Positions 1 to 8,118 of a stretch of DNA of 64,000 nucleotides are shown here, one piece after another. Below the pieces are notes generated by a model. That model did not search any database. It was not told where the DNA came from and saw nothing but the letters and a program-made list of their open reading frames with translations. Numbering within the stretch: the first letter of the stretch is position 1; each line of letters begins with the position of its first letter. Source of the stretch: Chryseobacterium sp. Its GTDB lineage: Bacteria > Bacteroidota > Bacteroidia > Flavobacteriales > Weeksellaceae. Position numbers and translations under genes: made by a program. The stretch is taken from NCBI RefSeq assembly GCF_019236175.1, contig NZ_JAFAJM010000014.1:248001-312000 (forward strand), written 5' to 3'.

Positions 1-558
1 CTGAGCAATTTCAAGAATAGGTTTTTCGGTAAATGTCTTTACCTTAAAGTATTCCGATCCTTTCTTTTCTACAAACTGAATATACCCGTATCCGGTATCA
101 GGTCTTGTGGGTGTAATCCCCAAGGTCACCAGATAGTCATGTTTAGATGCCAGATCGAAGGCTAGTTCCACTTTTTCCAGAAATACATCTTCCTTCAGAA
201 TCAGATGATCTGCCGGAAGAACAATCATGGTAGCATCAGGATTAATTTCAGCAATTTTATTAGCCATATACAGATTGCAGGCCGCTGTATTTTTCATCAG
301 AGGTTCTCCCACAATGTTCTCTTCAGGAACCTCAGGAAGCTGCTGATGAGAAAGCGCAACATATTCTTTATTCGTAATAACGAATATGTGTTCTTTAGGA
401 ATTATCTTACTGATTCTGTCATAAGTCTGCTGAATCATAGTACGGCCAACTCCTAAAATATCCTGAAACTGTTTTGGAAATTTTTGTGTACTCATTGGCC
501 AGAACCGGCTACCGATTCCTCCCGCCATTATCACACAGTATCTATCTGATTTTAACAT
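1..558 (-). CDS. manC: Mannose-1-phosphate guanylyltransferase (partial, N-terminal part)
   Basis: Makes GDP-mannose from mannose-1-phosphate and GTP, a precursor of cell-surface polysaccharide. The visible 186 codons start at an ATG at 558 and run off the left edge, so the C-terminus is missing. The nucleotidyltransferase signature MAGGIGSRFWPMS lies at about residues 10-22, followed by KFPKQF, the sugar-nucleotide pyrophosphorylase pattern. The gene begins 2 bp after the stop of the SprT-like gene, so it is probably cotranscribed with it and the tolC-like gene. Glucose-1-phosphate thymidylyltransferase is less likely given the MAGGIGSRFWP form. Confidence 0.88.
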   Translation of the reverse strand, partial: MLKSDRYCVIMAGGIGSRFWPMSTQKFPKQFQDILGVGRTMIQQTYDRISKIIPKEHIFVITNKEYVALSHQQLPEVPEENIVGEPLMKNTAACNLYMANKIAEINPDATMIVLPADHLILKEDVFLEKVELAFDLASKHDYLVTLGITPTRPDTGYGYIQFVEKKGSEYFKVKTFTEKPILEIAQ

Positions 559-560
559 TC

Positions 561-1151
561 TTAGCTACATTTTTCTACCCTTGCTAAAGGCTTGAAAGAA
601 TACTTCCTCCCAGTAGCCAGGTTCTTACAAAGATAGTTCTTTTTAACCAGACCTTCTAATAAATACTTTTCGTTGCGATAGATAAAGAATTCTCCTTTCT
701 TAAGCTGTTCAATAAATTGAAGACTATCATCTTGTTTCTCAGTATGAAAATACCTAACAAGATCCGGGCTCGCCATAAAATTTGCTTTGGGTGACTTTGA
801 AAATTTCACAATAATAGGCTTCAGGTCTTCATCATACACTTCAAGACTTTCAAGAAGCATATTTCTGAAAGTTTCTTTCCACTCGTTTCCGTGTGGCGAG
901 ATCCTTCTTCCATATTTTTCAAAAGCAATTAAATGGGCCAGTTCATGAGTCAGCACAAAGAAAAACAGCTGGGGAGTAAGGGTGGAATTTACTGTAATTT
1001 CATGGGAATTATCCGGAAGCTTTCTATAATCTCCCAGTTTAGAATTCCTGTTTCGGGTAACTTTTATATGAATAAAATAATCTGAAAACCAGATTCTTAA
1101 ATATTTAAGTGTATTTTTTGGTAAATATTTTTCTAATGATTGAATAGACAT
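561..1151 (-). CDS. SprT-like zinc metalloprotease-domain protein
   Basis: A 196-residue protein with the zinc-peptidase motif HELAH at residues 69-73 and a likely third ligand at H87 (SPHGNEW), the arrangement of the SprT/Spartan-like family. Bacterial SprT-domain proteins are poorly characterised; the eukaryotic relatives cut DNA-crosslinked proteins, but that role is not shown here. No signal peptide is visible, so it is probably cytoplasmic. It sits 1 bp downstream of the tolC-like gene and 2 bp upstream of manC in a tight minus-strand operon, which does not reveal its substrate. Confidence 0.8.
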   Translation of the reverse strand: MSIQSLEKYLPKNTLKYLRIWFSDYFIHIKVTRNRNSKLGDYRKLPDNSHEITVNSTLTPQLFFFVLTHELAHLIAFEKYGRRISPHGNEWKETFRNMLLESLEVYDEDLKPIIVKFSKSPKANFMASPDLVRYFHTEKQDDSLQFIEQLKKGEFFIYRNEKYLLEGLVKKNYLCKNLATGRKYSFKPLARVEKCS

Positions 1152-1152
1152 C

Positions 1153-2475
1153 TTACAAACTTAATGGAATTCCTGCATAGAAATTCAACAGCTTAAGACT
1201 AAAAAGATAATTATATTTCGCCTGTGCTACCGATCCCTGTGCATTTGCATAATTATTTCTTGCAACATTAGCATCATAAATAGTTGTTCGTCCTGCAGCA
1301 TAGCTCTTATCCGCAAAATCAAGAGCCAACTTCGAACTCTTCTCCGCTTCTACAGCTGCCAGGTAAGTTTCATAGTTTGCATCAGCGTCAAACTGAGCTT
1401 TCTGTATATTTTGTCTTATCGTTTGCTTCTGCTGTTCCAACGCATTTTTAGCAAGACTTTCGTTTATTTTAGATTGTTCTACCTGTAATTTTGTTTTTCC
1501 TTTATTGAAGATAGGAACGTTAAGTGTTATCCCTACATTTTGTCCAAACTGATCTTTATACTGTTGAAAAAAACCTCCCTGCACAACACCCGGCAGAACA
1601 TTAAACTGATTATTATAGAAAGTGTTAAGACCAGCACTAGCTGTCAATGTAGGCCAGAATGCTGTTTTGCTTACTTCAGTTTGTGCTTCTGCAGATCTTA
1701 TTCTGCTTTCCGCCGCTTTTATCTGAGGTTGTATTTCATATGCCGTTGCAAGTACTTCATCCGCGGTGGTAAGCTGTAATTCAAGCTTTTCCGGAACATT
1801 TACATCTTCCACATCAAACCCCTTATAATCTGACAGTTGTAAAAGCTGAGCAATGGCAAACAAAGCACGTCCAACATTTACTTCTGCTGTTTTAAGATTT
1901 TGTTTTTCTCTCGCCAGCGCAGCTTCAGCCTCAGCAAGAACTGTCTGAGCGGTTGTTCCTACCTGCGTTGTTATCTTAGCTCTGTCATACTGTTTCTGAG
2001 CATTTTCTACGGCACTCTGAGAGATTTTAACAATCTCTTTGTTCAGAAGAGCTGTAAGATATTGTTGAGCAATCTGAAGAGAAATATCATTTTTAATGGT
2101 TTCAATGTCGTACTGGCTTGCTTCTACATCAAACTGAGCTTTTCTTATATTCTTTTCTAATCTTCCATTATTATAAAGCAAAATATCGGCTCCCAGCCCC
2201 ACGCTGTTGTTGAATCTGTCATTTCTATAACTTCCTGCTCCTAGTGATCCCTGTCCGAAACTCACTCCATTTGTAATACTCCCCGATACGGAAGGTAAAT
2301 ATTCTTTTTTGGCTGATTTAAGATTGTATTCCTGATTCTGTTTGTTATATTGATTTTGGATAACCTGAAGATTATGCTCCACTGCATAGCTTACACATTC
2401 TTTTAAGGACCATTTCTTTTGGGCATTTAATCCCAAATAACCTAATCCAAAAACGATAATCCAAATTTTTTTCAT
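1153..2475 (-). CDS. TolC family outer membrane efflux protein
   Basis: A 440-residue protein with an N-terminal signal peptide (MKKIWIIVFGLGYLGLNAQ) followed by WSLKECVSYAVEHN, the typical start of TolC-type outer membrane factors. Two long alpha-helical repeats rich in Ala, Gln and Lys follow, as expected for the periplasmic tunnel. It would form the outer membrane channel of a tripartite efflux or type I export system. No adaptor or inner membrane pump is next to it; it heads an operon with the SprT-like gene and manC, so its partner must lie elsewhere. It is divergent from folC. Confidence 0.9.
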   Translation of the reverse strand: MKKIWIIVFGLGYLGLNAQKKWSLKECVSYAVEHNLQVIQNQYNKQNQEYNLKSAKKEYLPSVSGSITNGVSFGQGSLGAGSYRNDRFNNSVGLGADILLYNNGRLEKNIRKAQFDVEASQYDIETIKNDISLQIAQQYLTALLNKEIVKISQSAVENAQKQYDRAKITTQVGTTAQTVLAEAEAALAREKQNLKTAEVNVGRALFAIAQLLQLSDYKGFDVEDVNVPEKLELQLTTADEVLATAYEIQPQIKAAESRIRSAEAQTEVSKTAFWPTLTASAGLNTFYNNQFNVLPGVVQGGFFQQYKDQFGQNVGITLNVPIFNKGKTKLQVEQSKINESLAKNALEQQKQTIRQNIQKAQFDADANYETYLAAVEAEKSSKLALDFADKSYAAGRTTIYDANVARNNYANAQGSVAQAKYNYLFSLKLLNFYAGIPLSL

Positions 2476-2571
2476 GTTAAGATTTTTCCCTATTAGACGA
2501 ACTAAATATAAAAAAGTTACACATTGAAAAAAAATGTTTCATTTTAATAAAACTTTTGAGAATTTTGTATC

Positions 2572-3816
2572 ATGACAAATGAACAATATCAGGAAGCTAT
2601 AGACTGGCTTTTCGTACAGATGCCCAACTATCAGATAGATGGACAAAAAGCTTACAAACCCGGGCTTGATAATATTACCAGGCTTTGTGCCTTTTTTGGA
2701 AATCCTCAGGAAAAGATAAAATGCATCCACATCGGAGGAACCAACGGAAAAGGATCTTCAAGTAATATGCTGGCCTCTGTGCTTCAGGAAGAGGGATATA
2801 AAACAGGTTTATATAATTCTCCACACCTTATTGACTTTACAGAACGTATTAAAGTAAACGGAGAAAACTGTAATAAAGAATTTGTCTTTGAGTTTATCCT
2901 GAAACTTAAACAGCTGCCTGAAGACATCCGCCCTTCTTTTTTTGAATTTACAACGATCATGGCTTTTGAATATTTTGCTCAGCAGGGAGTAGATTTTGCC
3001 ATTATTGAGGTAGGTCTGGGTGGAAGACTGGACTCTACCAATATTATTACGCCTTTAATTTCTGCGATTACCAATGTTCAGCTGGATCATCAGAATATTT
3101 TAGGAGATACTATTGAAGAAATAGCAAGAGAAAAAGCAGGAATCGTTAAAAAGAATATCCCCGTTATTTCCGGTGATGAAAATGAAGCGGTAAAAAATAT
3201 CATTAAAGCAAAAGCAACACAGGAAAATGCTCCTTTTATAGATGCCACACAGATTCATACAGACCTTTCTTCGGATTTAAAAGGAAATTATCAGAAGAAG
3301 AATATTCGGGTAGTATGGGCAATGGTTGCAGAATTAAGAAAGCAGGGTATTCTTATTTCAGATGAGGCACTTGAAAAAGGCTTACTCAATGTTCATCAAA
3401 ATACAGGATTTATTGGAAGATGGTTTGAGTTTTCAAATCACCCGCTTACCATTTGTGATACGGGACACAATCAGGCCGGTTTAGAATATGTTTTTTCCCA
3501 ACTAAACTCTATCGACAGGCATAAGCATGTCATTTTGGGATTTGTGAATGATAAAAAAATAGACGAAGTCATGGATTTGCTTCCTGAAAATTCTGAGTTT
3601 TATTTTGCAAAACCTTCTATTAACAGGGGAAGACATCCTGAGGATTATGAAAATCTGCTTCGGGAGGCAAAAATTTTTTATAAAATTTTCAATTCCGTCC
3701 AGGAAGCGTATCTCTCTGCAAAAGAGCAATGTACAAATGAAGAAATGATTTTTATTGGCGGAAGCAACTTTGTTGTTGGAGAATTTTTAGAAAAAAATTT
3801 GGAGATTCACAAATAA
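2572..3816 (+). CDS. folC: Bifunctional folylpolyglutamate synthase / dihydrofolate synthase
   Basis: Adds glutamate to dihydropteroate and to reduced folates with ATP in the cytoplasm. The protein has 414 residues, the usual FolC length, and the Mur-ligase-type P-loop GTNGKGS at residues 56-62. A second family signature, the GLGGRLDSTN region, lies in the middle third and DTGHNQAG near residue 300. The ATG at 2572 lies at the end of a short divergent intergenic region shared with the tolC-like gene. Its last codons contain the promoter of the downstream tRNA genes. Confidence 0.93.
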   Translation: MTNEQYQEAIDWLFVQMPNYQIDGQKAYKPGLDNITRLCAFFGNPQEKIKCIHIGGTNGKGSSSNMLASVLQEEGYKTGLYNSPHLIDFTERIKVNGENCNKEFVFEFILKLKQLPEDIRPSFFEFTTIMAFEYFAQQGVDFAIIEVGLGGRLDSTNIITPLISAITNVQLDHQNILGDTIEEIAREKAGIVKKNIPVISGDENEAVKNIIKAKATQENAPFIDATQIHTDLSSDLKGNYQKKNIRVVWAMVAELRKQGILISDEALEKGLLNVHQNTGFIGRWFEFSNHPLTICDTGHNQAGLEYVFSQLNSIDRHKHVILGFVNDKKIDEVMDLLPENSEFYFAKPSINRGRHPEDYENLLREAKIFYKIFNSVQEAYLSAKEQCTNEEMIFIGGSNFVVGEFLEKNLEIHK

Positions 3817-3828
3817 GTTGTATATTTG
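3798..3828 (+). promoter_or_regulatory. Bacteroidota-type promoter for the tRNA-Val pair
   Basis: TTTG at 3798-3801, a 19-bp spacer, then TATATTTG at 3821-3828 match the known Bacteroidota consensus TTTG-N19-TAnnTTTG. The predicted start is near 3835, about 30 bp before the first tRNA. The -33 element lies inside the 3' end of folC. Confidence 0.8.
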
Positions 3829-3864
3829 CACCACTCTAAACGAGGAAACAACAACAAGTCTAGA

Positions 3865-3939
3865 GGGTTCTTAGCTCAGTTGGTTCAGAGCATCTGGTTT
3901 ACACCCAGAGGGTCGGGGGTTCGAATCCCTCAGGACCCA
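3865..3939 (+). tRNA. tRNA-Val (anticodon TAC), copy 1
   Basis: A 75-nt cloverleaf can be folded by eye. The acceptor arms GGGTTCT and AGGACCC pair with one G-U. The anticodon stem TCTGG/CCAGA encloses loop TTTACAC, giving anticodon TAC (valine). The T arm contains GGTTCGAATCC. The 3' CCA is not encoded after the discriminator A. Confidence 0.96.
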
Positions 3940-3972
3940 CAGAAAAGGAAACGAAACCTTTCAAAAAAATTC

Positions 3973-4047
3973 GGGTTCTTAGCTCAGTTGGTTCAGAGCA
4001 TCTGGTTTACACCCAGAGGGTCGGGGGTTCGAATCCCTCAGGACCCA
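3973..4047 (+). tRNA. tRNA-Val (anticodon TAC), copy 2
   Basis: An identical 75-nt copy of the tRNA at 3865-3939, separated from it by 33 bp. It has the same anticodon loop TTTACAC, and CCA is not encoded. Both copies lie between the shared promoter and one terminator, so they are likely cut from one transcript. Confidence 0.96.
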
Positions 4048-4050
4048 CAA

Positions 4051-4081
4051 AAATCTCTCAAGAAATTGAGAGATTTTTTTA
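4051..4081 (+). terminator. Rho-independent terminator after the tRNA-Val pair
   Basis: An 11-bp stem AAATCTCTCAA/TTGAGAGATTT with a GAAA loop is followed directly by a T-run. Confidence 0.9.
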
Positions 4082-4142
4082 TTTCATATACCTTTCAGTC
4101 TATTGAAGATTAATCAATAGAGCATACAATACCCCGATAGGG

Positions 4143-5030
4143 TTATTGATTCATTTTCCCGGCCAGAATGCCCAGTTTATAAAAATCAAAATACCTTATA
4201 TCAGGATTTTCCGAAAGAAGGTTTTTCTTAATTTTATTTTCAAATATTCCATAAAAAAACAGGAATAGCCAAATCAGCTTTAATTGCTTTAATTTCACCG
4301 CAACCCTATACACCTTTACTTTTCTTATGAAAGGCTTATTTTCCGGTCTTTCTGAAAGCTTCCATAATGATTTCATCCCTATTTCGATCTTTTTTAAAAA
4401 AACGTCATTGCCGGTATCATCAAAATGGATAACGGGATTATTAATGGCTAAAAATTTTACTTTATTCAGTTCAAGAAGCTGTGCAAAAACAAAATCTTCA
4501 TAGCCATAATCTGTCAGTTCTTCATTAAAAGGGAATTTTTCAAAAACAGTTCTTCTGATGACAAAATTGACGGTTTTAAATAATGAAAAATCCGCAGACC
4601 GGGCCCCTGAAAAGATCTCTCTTTCCAGCGAGTATTTATTCCGAAGTGTAGAGGCGTATTCATGAGCTATTTTAAAATTTCCGTATATCAGTTCCAGATC
4701 GGGTTGTTTTTTTATTTCACATAAATAGCTCTGAAGGAATTTTCCGCTGTCTATTTTAACATCACAATCCAGGAAAAGAAGATATTTTCCCTGTGAATAT
4801 TTTAAAAAAAGATTACGAATTTTGGAACGTCCCGCATTTTTTTCGAGAAAAATGAAATTCTGAACATCATCCTGAAGCTGATTATTGATCTGCTTATAAG
4901 AGTCATTAGAAGCATCATCAATTAAGATGATTTCAGCATCAATAGCATAGGTCTCAATTTCTTTTTTCAAATCAAAAACCAGCTCACGGACATCAAAATT
5001 AAATACGGGAATACAGACTGAAAGTTCCAT
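4143..5030 (-). CDS. Family 2 glycosyltransferase
   Basis: A 295-residue GT-A fold glycosyltransferase, probably acting on lipopolysaccharide or another surface glycan at the cytoplasmic face. The N-terminus MELSVCIPVFNFD, IILIDDASND (about residue 35) and the metal-site-like FLDCD are typical of GT2. I chose the ATG at 5030 because AAGGAA lies immediately upstream and the upstream gene ends at 5035. A longer frame to 5114 would overlap that gene by 80 bp with an unrelated extension. It is the third gene of the operon sufE, GT9, GT2. Confidence 0.85.
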   Translation of the reverse strand: MELSVCIPVFNFDVRELVFDLKKEIETYAIDAEIILIDDASNDSYKQINNQLQDDVQNFIFLEKNAGRSKIRNLFLKYSQGKYLLFLDCDVKIDSGKFLQSYLCEIKKQPDLELIYGNFKIAHEYASTLRNKYSLEREIFSGARSADFSLFKTVNFVIRRTVFEKFPFNEELTDYGYEDFVFAQLLELNKVKFLAINNPVIHFDDTGNDVFLKKIEIGMKSLWKLSERPENKPFIRKVKVYRVAVKLKQLKLIWLFLFFYGIFENKIKKNLLSENPDIRYFDFYKLGILAGKMNQ

Positions 5031-5034
5031 TTCC

Positions 5035-6000
5035 TTAGATTTTTTCAATAACTTTCCGGATATCAAACTCCTCAAGACAGGCCCAGTCTCCTCTGTAACA
5101 TTCTTTGTCTCCAAATACAGAGCAGGGCCTGCAGGTAAGATCTTTCACCTGAATAACATCATTTTCACTTTGCCCGAAACCTAAAAACCCGGCATAAGGA
5201 TGAGTTGCCCCCCATATGGATATACATCTCGTTCCCACAAGGCTGGCCAGGTGCATATTGGCAGAATCCATTGAAATCATTAGTTCTAATCCCGAAATCC
5301 TGTTAAGTTCTTCCGTGAGGCTTAGCTTTCCCGAAAGACTTTTGGTATTTGGAATCTGACTCTCCCACTGCTCAAGGGTTTCCGTTTCTTTTTTGCCGCC
5401 TCCGAAAAAATAGACGGTATGCTTCTGTGCCAGAATTCTGGCTAATTCGAAAGACTTCTCCAAAGGAAGCATTTTCCCTTTATGCTGAGCAAAAGGAGCA
5501 AAACCAATTCCTGATTTAGGTCCTGAAAATGGTCTTAGCTTTTGAGAAAGTTCAACATTGAAGCCCATTTCTCTGAAGACATCAGCGTAGCGTTCTACTG
5601 TTTTTTTCAACTGAACTTTATTGAGATTCCATACATTGGTAAGATTCTCTTTTTCTTCTTTCCCTTTATCTATTTTAAAAACCTTTAATCCTTTCCTTCT
5701 ATAAATCTTGTCCAGAATCTTTGTTCTGATCACATCATGAAGATTGGCAACAAAATCCGGATTATAGGTTCTGATTAATTCATTTCCCAGTCTTCTTATG
5801 CCAAAAATTCCTTTATAATCATCCAGATCGATTCCTTTGAATATCAGATTCGGAATACCCGCAAACAGAGCTTCAAAATTCTTTCTGGAAACCATGACAA
5901 TCTCCACATCGGGATTCTGCTCCAAAAACTCTCTGAAAACAGGAACAGTCATGGCAACATCTCCAAATGCAGAAAAACGATATGCTAAAATTCTTGTCAC
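5035..6000 (-). CDS. Family 9 glycosyltransferase (heptosyltransferase-like)
   Basis: A 321-residue protein of the ADP-heptose:LPS heptosyltransferase family. The N-terminus RFSAFGDVAMTVPV matches the family's FSALGDV-type start, and the C-terminal sugar-nucleotide site appears as MDSANMHLAS around residue 245. It would add a sugar to the LPS core or a similar acceptor at the inner membrane. The exact donor cannot be read from sequence. It lies 2 bp downstream of sufE and 4 bp upstream of the GT2 gene. Confidence 0.87.
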   Translation of the reverse strand: MTRILAYRFSAFGDVAMTVPVFREFLEQNPDVEIVMVSRKNFEALFAGIPNLIFKGIDLDDYKGIFGIRRLGNELIRTYNPDFVANLHDVIRTKILDKIYRRKGLKVFKIDKGKEEKENLTNVWNLNKVQLKKTVERYADVFREMGFNVELSQKLRPFSGPKSGIGFAPFAQHKGKMLPLEKSFELARILAQKHTVYFFGGGKKETETLEQWESQIPNTKSLSGKLSLTEELNRISGLELMISMDSANMHLASLVGTRCISIWGATHPYAGFLGFGQSENDVIQVKDLTCRPCSVFGDKECYRGDWACLEEFDIRKVIEKI

Positions 6001-6002
6001 AA

Positions 6003-6422
6003 TTATGATTTCAGTTGATAAGCAACCGCGTAAAATTTAATTTGTTTGGTCATCGCCATCAGACCGTTAGCTCTGGATGGAGAAAGAAACTCCTGCAACC
6101 CGATTTCTGAAATAAATTCAAAATCTGAATCCAGAATTTCCTGTGTAGAATGACCGCTATAAATGCTTACTAAAAGTGAAACAATTCCTTTGGGTAAAAT
6201 TCCGTCAGAATCTGCATTAAAGAAAAGCTTTCCGTCTTTAAACTCAGCATCAATCCATACTTTACTCTGACAGCCTTTAATCAGGTTTTCTTCCGTTTTT
6301 TTATCTTCAGAAAGCCCTTTCAGCTCTTTTCCAAGGTCGATAATGTATTCATATTTCTGCTCCCAGTCGTCAAGAAATGCAAATTCTTCAATTATTTCCT
6401 GCTGTTTTTCCTTAATGGTCAT
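6003..6422 (-). CDS. sufE: SufE family Fe-S cluster sulfur acceptor
   Basis: A 139-residue protein that accepts persulfide sulfur from the SufS cysteine desulfurase for Fe-S assembly. The acceptor cysteine is C51 in the conserved context IKGCQSKVW. I chose the ATG at 6422. A frame open to 6560 exists, but a TATCTTTG promoter box at 6443-6450 would lie inside it, and the extra 46 residues look like untranslated AT-rich leader. Unusually, it leads an operon with two glycosyltransferases rather than sitting with sufBCDS. Confidence 0.9.
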   Translation of the reverse strand: MTIKEKQQEIIEEFAFLDDWEQKYEYIIDLGKELKGLSEDKKTEENLIKGCQSKVWIDAEFKDGKLFFNADSDGILPKGIVSLLVSIYSGHSTQEILDSDFEFISEIGLQEFLSPSRANGLMAMTKQIKFYAVAYQLKS

Positions 6423-6442
6423 TTTAAAAAAATTTCTTTGTG

Positions 6443-6450
6443 CAAAGATA
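6443..6450 (-). promoter_or_regulatory. -7 promoter box of the sufE operon
   Basis: TATCTTTG on the minus strand matches TAnnTTTG exactly and lies 20 bp upstream of the sufE ATG. No convincing -33 TTG is visible. Confidence 0.5.
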
Positions 6451-6648
6451 ATTAATTTTAGACTTTTAATTTTTATTTCAGGTTTCATTATATCATTATC
6501 AACAAAATACAACCTGTTAACACTAAAGATATAAAAAAATAATAAAAATAATTTAAACATTTACAATACATAAATGGTTTTCCCTGGTCAAAAATGATTT
6601 TGACGCATTGTTTTAACCTTTATATTTTAGCTTATATAAATGAAAAAT

Positions 6649-7743
6649 TTATTGATATACTTTTTGAACAAACTCCAGTAATTTGACTTCTTCGTTTTCC
6701 CAGCAATATACTTTGGAAGCATTCTCCAGCTCCTCCCGGTAACCGGTTCTGCCTTTGGCCAATACTTTTTGAACAGCTGCCGAAATTGTTTCCGGGCGAT
6801 GGTCCGCAATAATCTCACCTATATCAAAATGGCTTTTAATACGCTTCATTTCAGGAAAATCAGACAGTATTAAAGGGACTCTTGCCTGAATACAATCCAG
6901 AACCTTATTAGGCAAAGAATACAGATAACTTTCTCCCCCGTTTTCCTCAATACTCATTCCACAGTCTGCCGTTATCGTTATATTTCTTAGATTCTCGGGA
7001 ATCAGTTTGCCTAAAAACTGAACTTTATGCTGAAGGTTTTCTTCAGTTACCAGCCTTTCATACTCTGCTTTCATCGGCCCGTCTCCTGCTATTTTTAAAA
7101 TAACACCATCGAGATGATGCATGGCAAGAATTACTTTATCGATCCCGCGAAAAGGATTAATGGCTCCCTGATATAAAAGGATCTTCGGATCATTATCGGA
7201 TATCTTTCCCGAAAAATTTAATCTGCGTGGTGCATTCTGTATTACTACAGGATTTATTCCGTACTTCTTCTGAAACCATTTTGCATAGCTTCCGCTTGCC
7301 GTGATCATATTTCCAAGCTTAGGAATAATGGTCTTTTCGACGTGTCTCCATATTTTTTGTGACATTTTGCCCTGAATTGCAGGCATTTCTGAAAAAATTT
7401 CATGACTGTCAAAAATCAACGGAATATTTAATTTCTGAGCAATAAGATAATTAGGATATAATGCATCTACATCATTGGCATACAAGGCAGTATGCTGATC
7501 TGCTTTTTTCTTTAATTTCTGATACAGCTTCCAGTTAAATTCAAAATACGCTGTCTTCAAACTTTTTGAAGCAAGATGAATTCTGGAAAAGGGATAGGGA
7601 CGTTCCATTTTACCGGCTCCGTTCCAGTCATTTCCTATCAGTTCTATCTGATACCCGTTTTCATATAAAGTGCGGCATACTTTCTCTATACGCTGATCTG
7701 TATATAAATTACTGAAGGCAGATATAATGATTTTTTTCTTCAT
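6649..7743 (-). CDS. Family 4-type glycosyltransferase (GT-B fold)
   Basis: A 364-residue glycosyltransferase. The N-terminal MKKKIIISAFSNLYTDQR and the C-terminal donor-site region ESYLYSLPNKVLDCIQAR followed by VPLILSDFPEMK are typical of GT4-like enzymes. It probably builds a surface polysaccharide. I chose the ATG at 7743, which overlaps the stop of the upstream small gene as ATGA, a sign of translational coupling. A longer frame to 7818 only reads through that gene. Confidence 0.84.
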   Translation of the reverse strand: MKKKIIISAFSNLYTDQRIEKVCRTLYENGYQIELIGNDWNGAGKMERPYPFSRIHLASKSLKTAYFEFNWKLYQKLKKKADQHTALYANDVDALYPNYLIAQKLNIPLIFDSHEIFSEMPAIQGKMSQKIWRHVEKTIIPKLGNMITASGSYAKWFQKKYGINPVVIQNAPRRLNFSGKISDNDPKILLYQGAINPFRGIDKVILAMHHLDGVILKIAGDGPMKAEYERLVTEENLQHKVQFLGKLIPENLRNITITADCGMSIEENGGESYLYSLPNKVLDCIQARVPLILSDFPEMKRIKSHFDIGEIIADHRPETISAAVQKVLAKGRTGYREELENASKVYCWENEEVKLLEFVQKVYQ

Positions 7744-7967
7744 CAAGCTTTTTTTCCGAACAATAAATGATAGATCTGAATAAAACAAATAAGTCCGTTG
7801 GGAATGATAACCGGCCAAAGCATACCGTTAAAGAAACCATAAATGACAAAACAAATACAGCCAATCATATTAACCACTCTGATTTTTCTTACATCTTTCA
7901 GTATGAAACTCAATACGATAAAAACTGAGGCAGAGTATCCAATATACGTAGTAATTTCGGGATTCAT
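7743..7967 (-). CDS. Small YgjV-like multi-helix membrane protein
   Basis: A 74-residue, very hydrophobic protein with about three membrane segments (near residues 8-24, 30-48 and 50-68) and a short Lys-containing tail GKKA. The spacing and residues such as GYSASVFIVLSF and GFFNGMLWP resemble the YgjV/PQ-loop-like family, roughly half the length of YgjV. The function is unknown. It overlaps the downstream glycosyltransferase by ATGA, so a role linked to glycan or lipid precursor handling is possible but only inferred. Confidence 0.7.
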   Translation of the reverse strand: MNPEITTYIGYSASVFIVLSFILKDVRKIRVVNMIGCICFVIYGFFNGMLWPVIIPNGLICFIQIYHLLFGKKA

Positions 7968-7985
7968 GGGGATTTTTTAGAAGAA

Positions 7986-7993
7986 ACAAACTT
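7986..7993 (-). promoter_or_regulatory. Possible -7 box for the YgjV-like/GT4 operon
   Basis: TAAGTTTG on the minus strand is an exact TAnnTTTG match 19 bp before the start codon at 7967. No clear -33 element. Confidence 0.4.
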
Positions 7994-8042
7994 AATCATT
8001 TTCAATAAGATAATAAAATTTTTTGTGACATAAAGTCATTAA

Positions 8043-8072
8043 TTGATTTTTGGTAAAATATTTGTAATTTAG
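8043..8072 (+). promoter_or_regulatory. Possible clpC promoter
   Basis: TTG at 8043-8045, a 19-bp spacer and TAATTTAG at 8065-8072 (7 of 8 to TAnnTTTG) lie 46 bp before the preferred ATG. Confidence 0.45.
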
Positions 8073-8118
8073 ATAATGAATAAAAAGCAATGTTGCTTTT
8101 GTTCTAATGAGATATATT

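Noticed and set aside
3826..4113. A 95-codon open frame with a repeated FLAQLVQSIWFTPRGS stretch
   Set aside because: It is the translation of the two tandem tRNA-Val genes and their flanks, a known type of false protein.
5031..5114. Longer N-terminus for the GT2 gene
   Set aside because: It would overlap the GT9 gene by 80 bp; the ATG at 5030 has AAGGAA directly upstream and begins the GT2 motif.
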